From: Fen-1118 sp964491625
GTDB taxonomy: Bacteria; Myxococcota_A; Polyangia; Fen-1088
Assembly (NCBI GenBank): GCA_964491625.1
Contig: CAZBIU010000356.1
Span: forward strand, 1-7,059
DNA: 7,059 nucleotides
Direction: 5' to 3'
Under the pieces are notes generated by a model, which was not told where the DNA came from, did no database searches, and worked only from the letters and a program-made list of their open reading frames with translations. Of this stretch, positions 6,303 to 7,059 are shown piece by piece. The stretch's first letter is position 1. Every line of letters begins with the position of its first letter. A program made the position numbers and the translations under genes.

Positions 6303-6308
6303 AAGGAG
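6303..6308 (+). promoter_or_regulatory. Ribosome binding site of the third lipoprotein gene
   Basis: AAGGAG lies 8 bases before the ATG at 6317, a strong Shine-Dalgarno supporting this start. Confidence 0.75.
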
Positions 6309-6316
6309 CCAAGCCG

Positions 6317-7059
6317 ATGTTCCCAAGACGATCGACGTTTCGGTACTTGAGGTCGCTGCCCCTGGCTGTCGTATTGTGCTTTCTTGGGCTTGCTTGTGAT
6401 TCCACGACCGGCAGCGGCGGCTCGGCGGGGACCGGCGGCACAGCCAAGGGCGGCGTGGTGGGGATAGGCGGTTTTGCGGGCAGCGGCGGAAACAACGCAG
6501 TCGGCCAATCGGGCGACGGCGGCGGCACCCTCGGACCGGCCGGCGTTGGCGGATCCACGCGCGGCGCTGCGACCGGCGGCGTCGTGGGCGCCGCCGGCTT
6601 TAGCTCGGGCGGGCGCACTTCCGGCGACTCCCGATCGGGCGGGGTCGTGGGCTCTGGCGGGGCTGGTTCGGGCGGCTCCACGGCGGGAGGGGGAGGCTCG
6701 CTGTCCGACGGCGGTGCCGGACCGACCGGCGGAGCGACCGGTGGCTTGACCGCGACCGGGGACAAGGTCGACGGCGGGCTGGACGTCGCGGGCACCGGCG
6801 GATCCTCGGCGACCGGGGGAAAGACTGGCGACGGCGGCAACGGTTCCGGCGGCAGTGTGCCTACGGGCGGCTCGGCCGCGATGGGCGGCAGCGGCGGTGC
6901 GAATGCCGGCGGCTTGGCCGCGACCGGGGGCAAGGCCGGTTCGGGCGGCGCCACGGCCACGAGCGGAGCTACGGGCTCGGGTGGCAGCCCCGGCTCGGGC
7001 GGTGCCGCGGGCGCGGGCGGTAGTGGCGTCGGCTCCACCCTGTGTCCCTCTGGCATCAC
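6317..7059 (+). CDS. Gly/Ser-rich linker lipoprotein, partial (runs off the right edge)
   Basis: The frame stays open from the ATG at 6317 to the window edge (247 complete codons). The start has a strong ribosome binding site. The N terminus MFPRRSTFRYLRSLPLAVVL, followed by CFLGLAC, is a basic-then-hydrophobic signal with a lipobox-like GLAC ending at Cys27. Gly at -3 is less usual than Leu or Val, so lipidation is likely but not certain. From about residue 31 to 240 the protein is a Gly/Ser/Thr/Ala linker without cysteines. Cys243, in STLCPSG, probably starts the folded domain, which lies outside the window. The architecture parallels the GH45 lipoprotein, so a secreted enzyme or binding domain is expected, but its identity is unknown. 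The proline-rich open frame on the opposite strand is a compositional shadow. Confidence 0.85.
   Translation, partial: MFPRRSTFRYLRSLPLAVVLCFLGLACDSTTGSGGSAGTGGTAKGGVVGIGGFAGSGGNNAVGQSGDGGGTLGPAGVGGSTRGAATGGVVGAAGFSSGGRTSGDSRSGGVVGSGGAGSGGSTAGGGGSLSDGGAGPTGGATGGLTATGDKVDGGLDVAGTGGSSATGGKTGDGGNGSGGSVPTGGSAAMGGSGGANAGGLAATGGKAGSGGATATSGATGSGGSPGSGGAAGAGGSGVGSTLCPSGI
6404..7036 (+). repeat. Long low-complexity Gly-rich linker-coding tract
   Basis: About 630 bases of imperfect ggcggc/tcgggcgg/accggcgg units, longer than either linker tract of the GH45 gene. Interspersed Val, Phe, Asp and Lys codons show it is not a pure tandem array. Such tracts can change length by slippage or recombination. 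Confidence 0.8.

Noticed and set aside
6082..7059. 325-codon minus-strand proline-rich open frame at the right edge
   Set aside because: It is the antisense of the Gly-rich linker. The + strand frame from 6317 has a strong ribosome binding site and a lipoprotein signal.

Overview
The window looks like a high-GC chromosome segment from a myxobacterium (Myxococcota, probably a Polyangia-type lineage). The evidence is lipoproteins with long Gly/Ser-rich linkers, tandem DUF4215-type 'Myxococcus cysteine-rich' repeats, a fibro-slime domain and strong GC bias at third codon positions. All six supported genes lie on the + strand. This assignment is inferred from domain style; no taxonomic marker was searched.

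Left part (1-3599): two predicted surface lipoproteins. The first (111-1508) joins a lipoprotein signal, a long Gly/Ser linker, a six-cysteine ShK-like module, a second linker and a complete glycoside hydrolase family 45 (GH45) endoglucanase domain with both catalytic aspartates. The second (1671-3599) carries four cysteine-rich repeats, a fibro-slime domain and two more repeats. A cellulase-type enzyme next to a fibro-slime protein recalls the cellulose-attached surface of Fibrobacter and suggests a small plant-polysaccharide adhesion and hydrolysis locus.

Middle part (3600-6200): a housekeeping block. A hairpin separates the fibro-slime gene from serS (seryl-tRNA synthetase, 3670-4935). Six bases after serS comes a 289-residue membrane-anchored protein of unknown function (4942-5811). 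It is followed by a small HU/IHF-family DNA-binding protein with a hydrophilic tail (5847-6200), which has its own candidate promoter.

Right part (6201-7059): a 116-base intergenic region with a 6-bp hairpin leads into a third Gly/Ser-rich lipoprotein (6317 to the right edge). Only its signal sequence and more than 200 residues of linker are present, so its functional domain is outside the window. No tRNA, rRNA, CRISPR array or mobile element was seen. The most noteworthy content is the GH45/ShK-like/fibro-slime combination, including apparent loss of both partners of one conserved GH45 disulfide.
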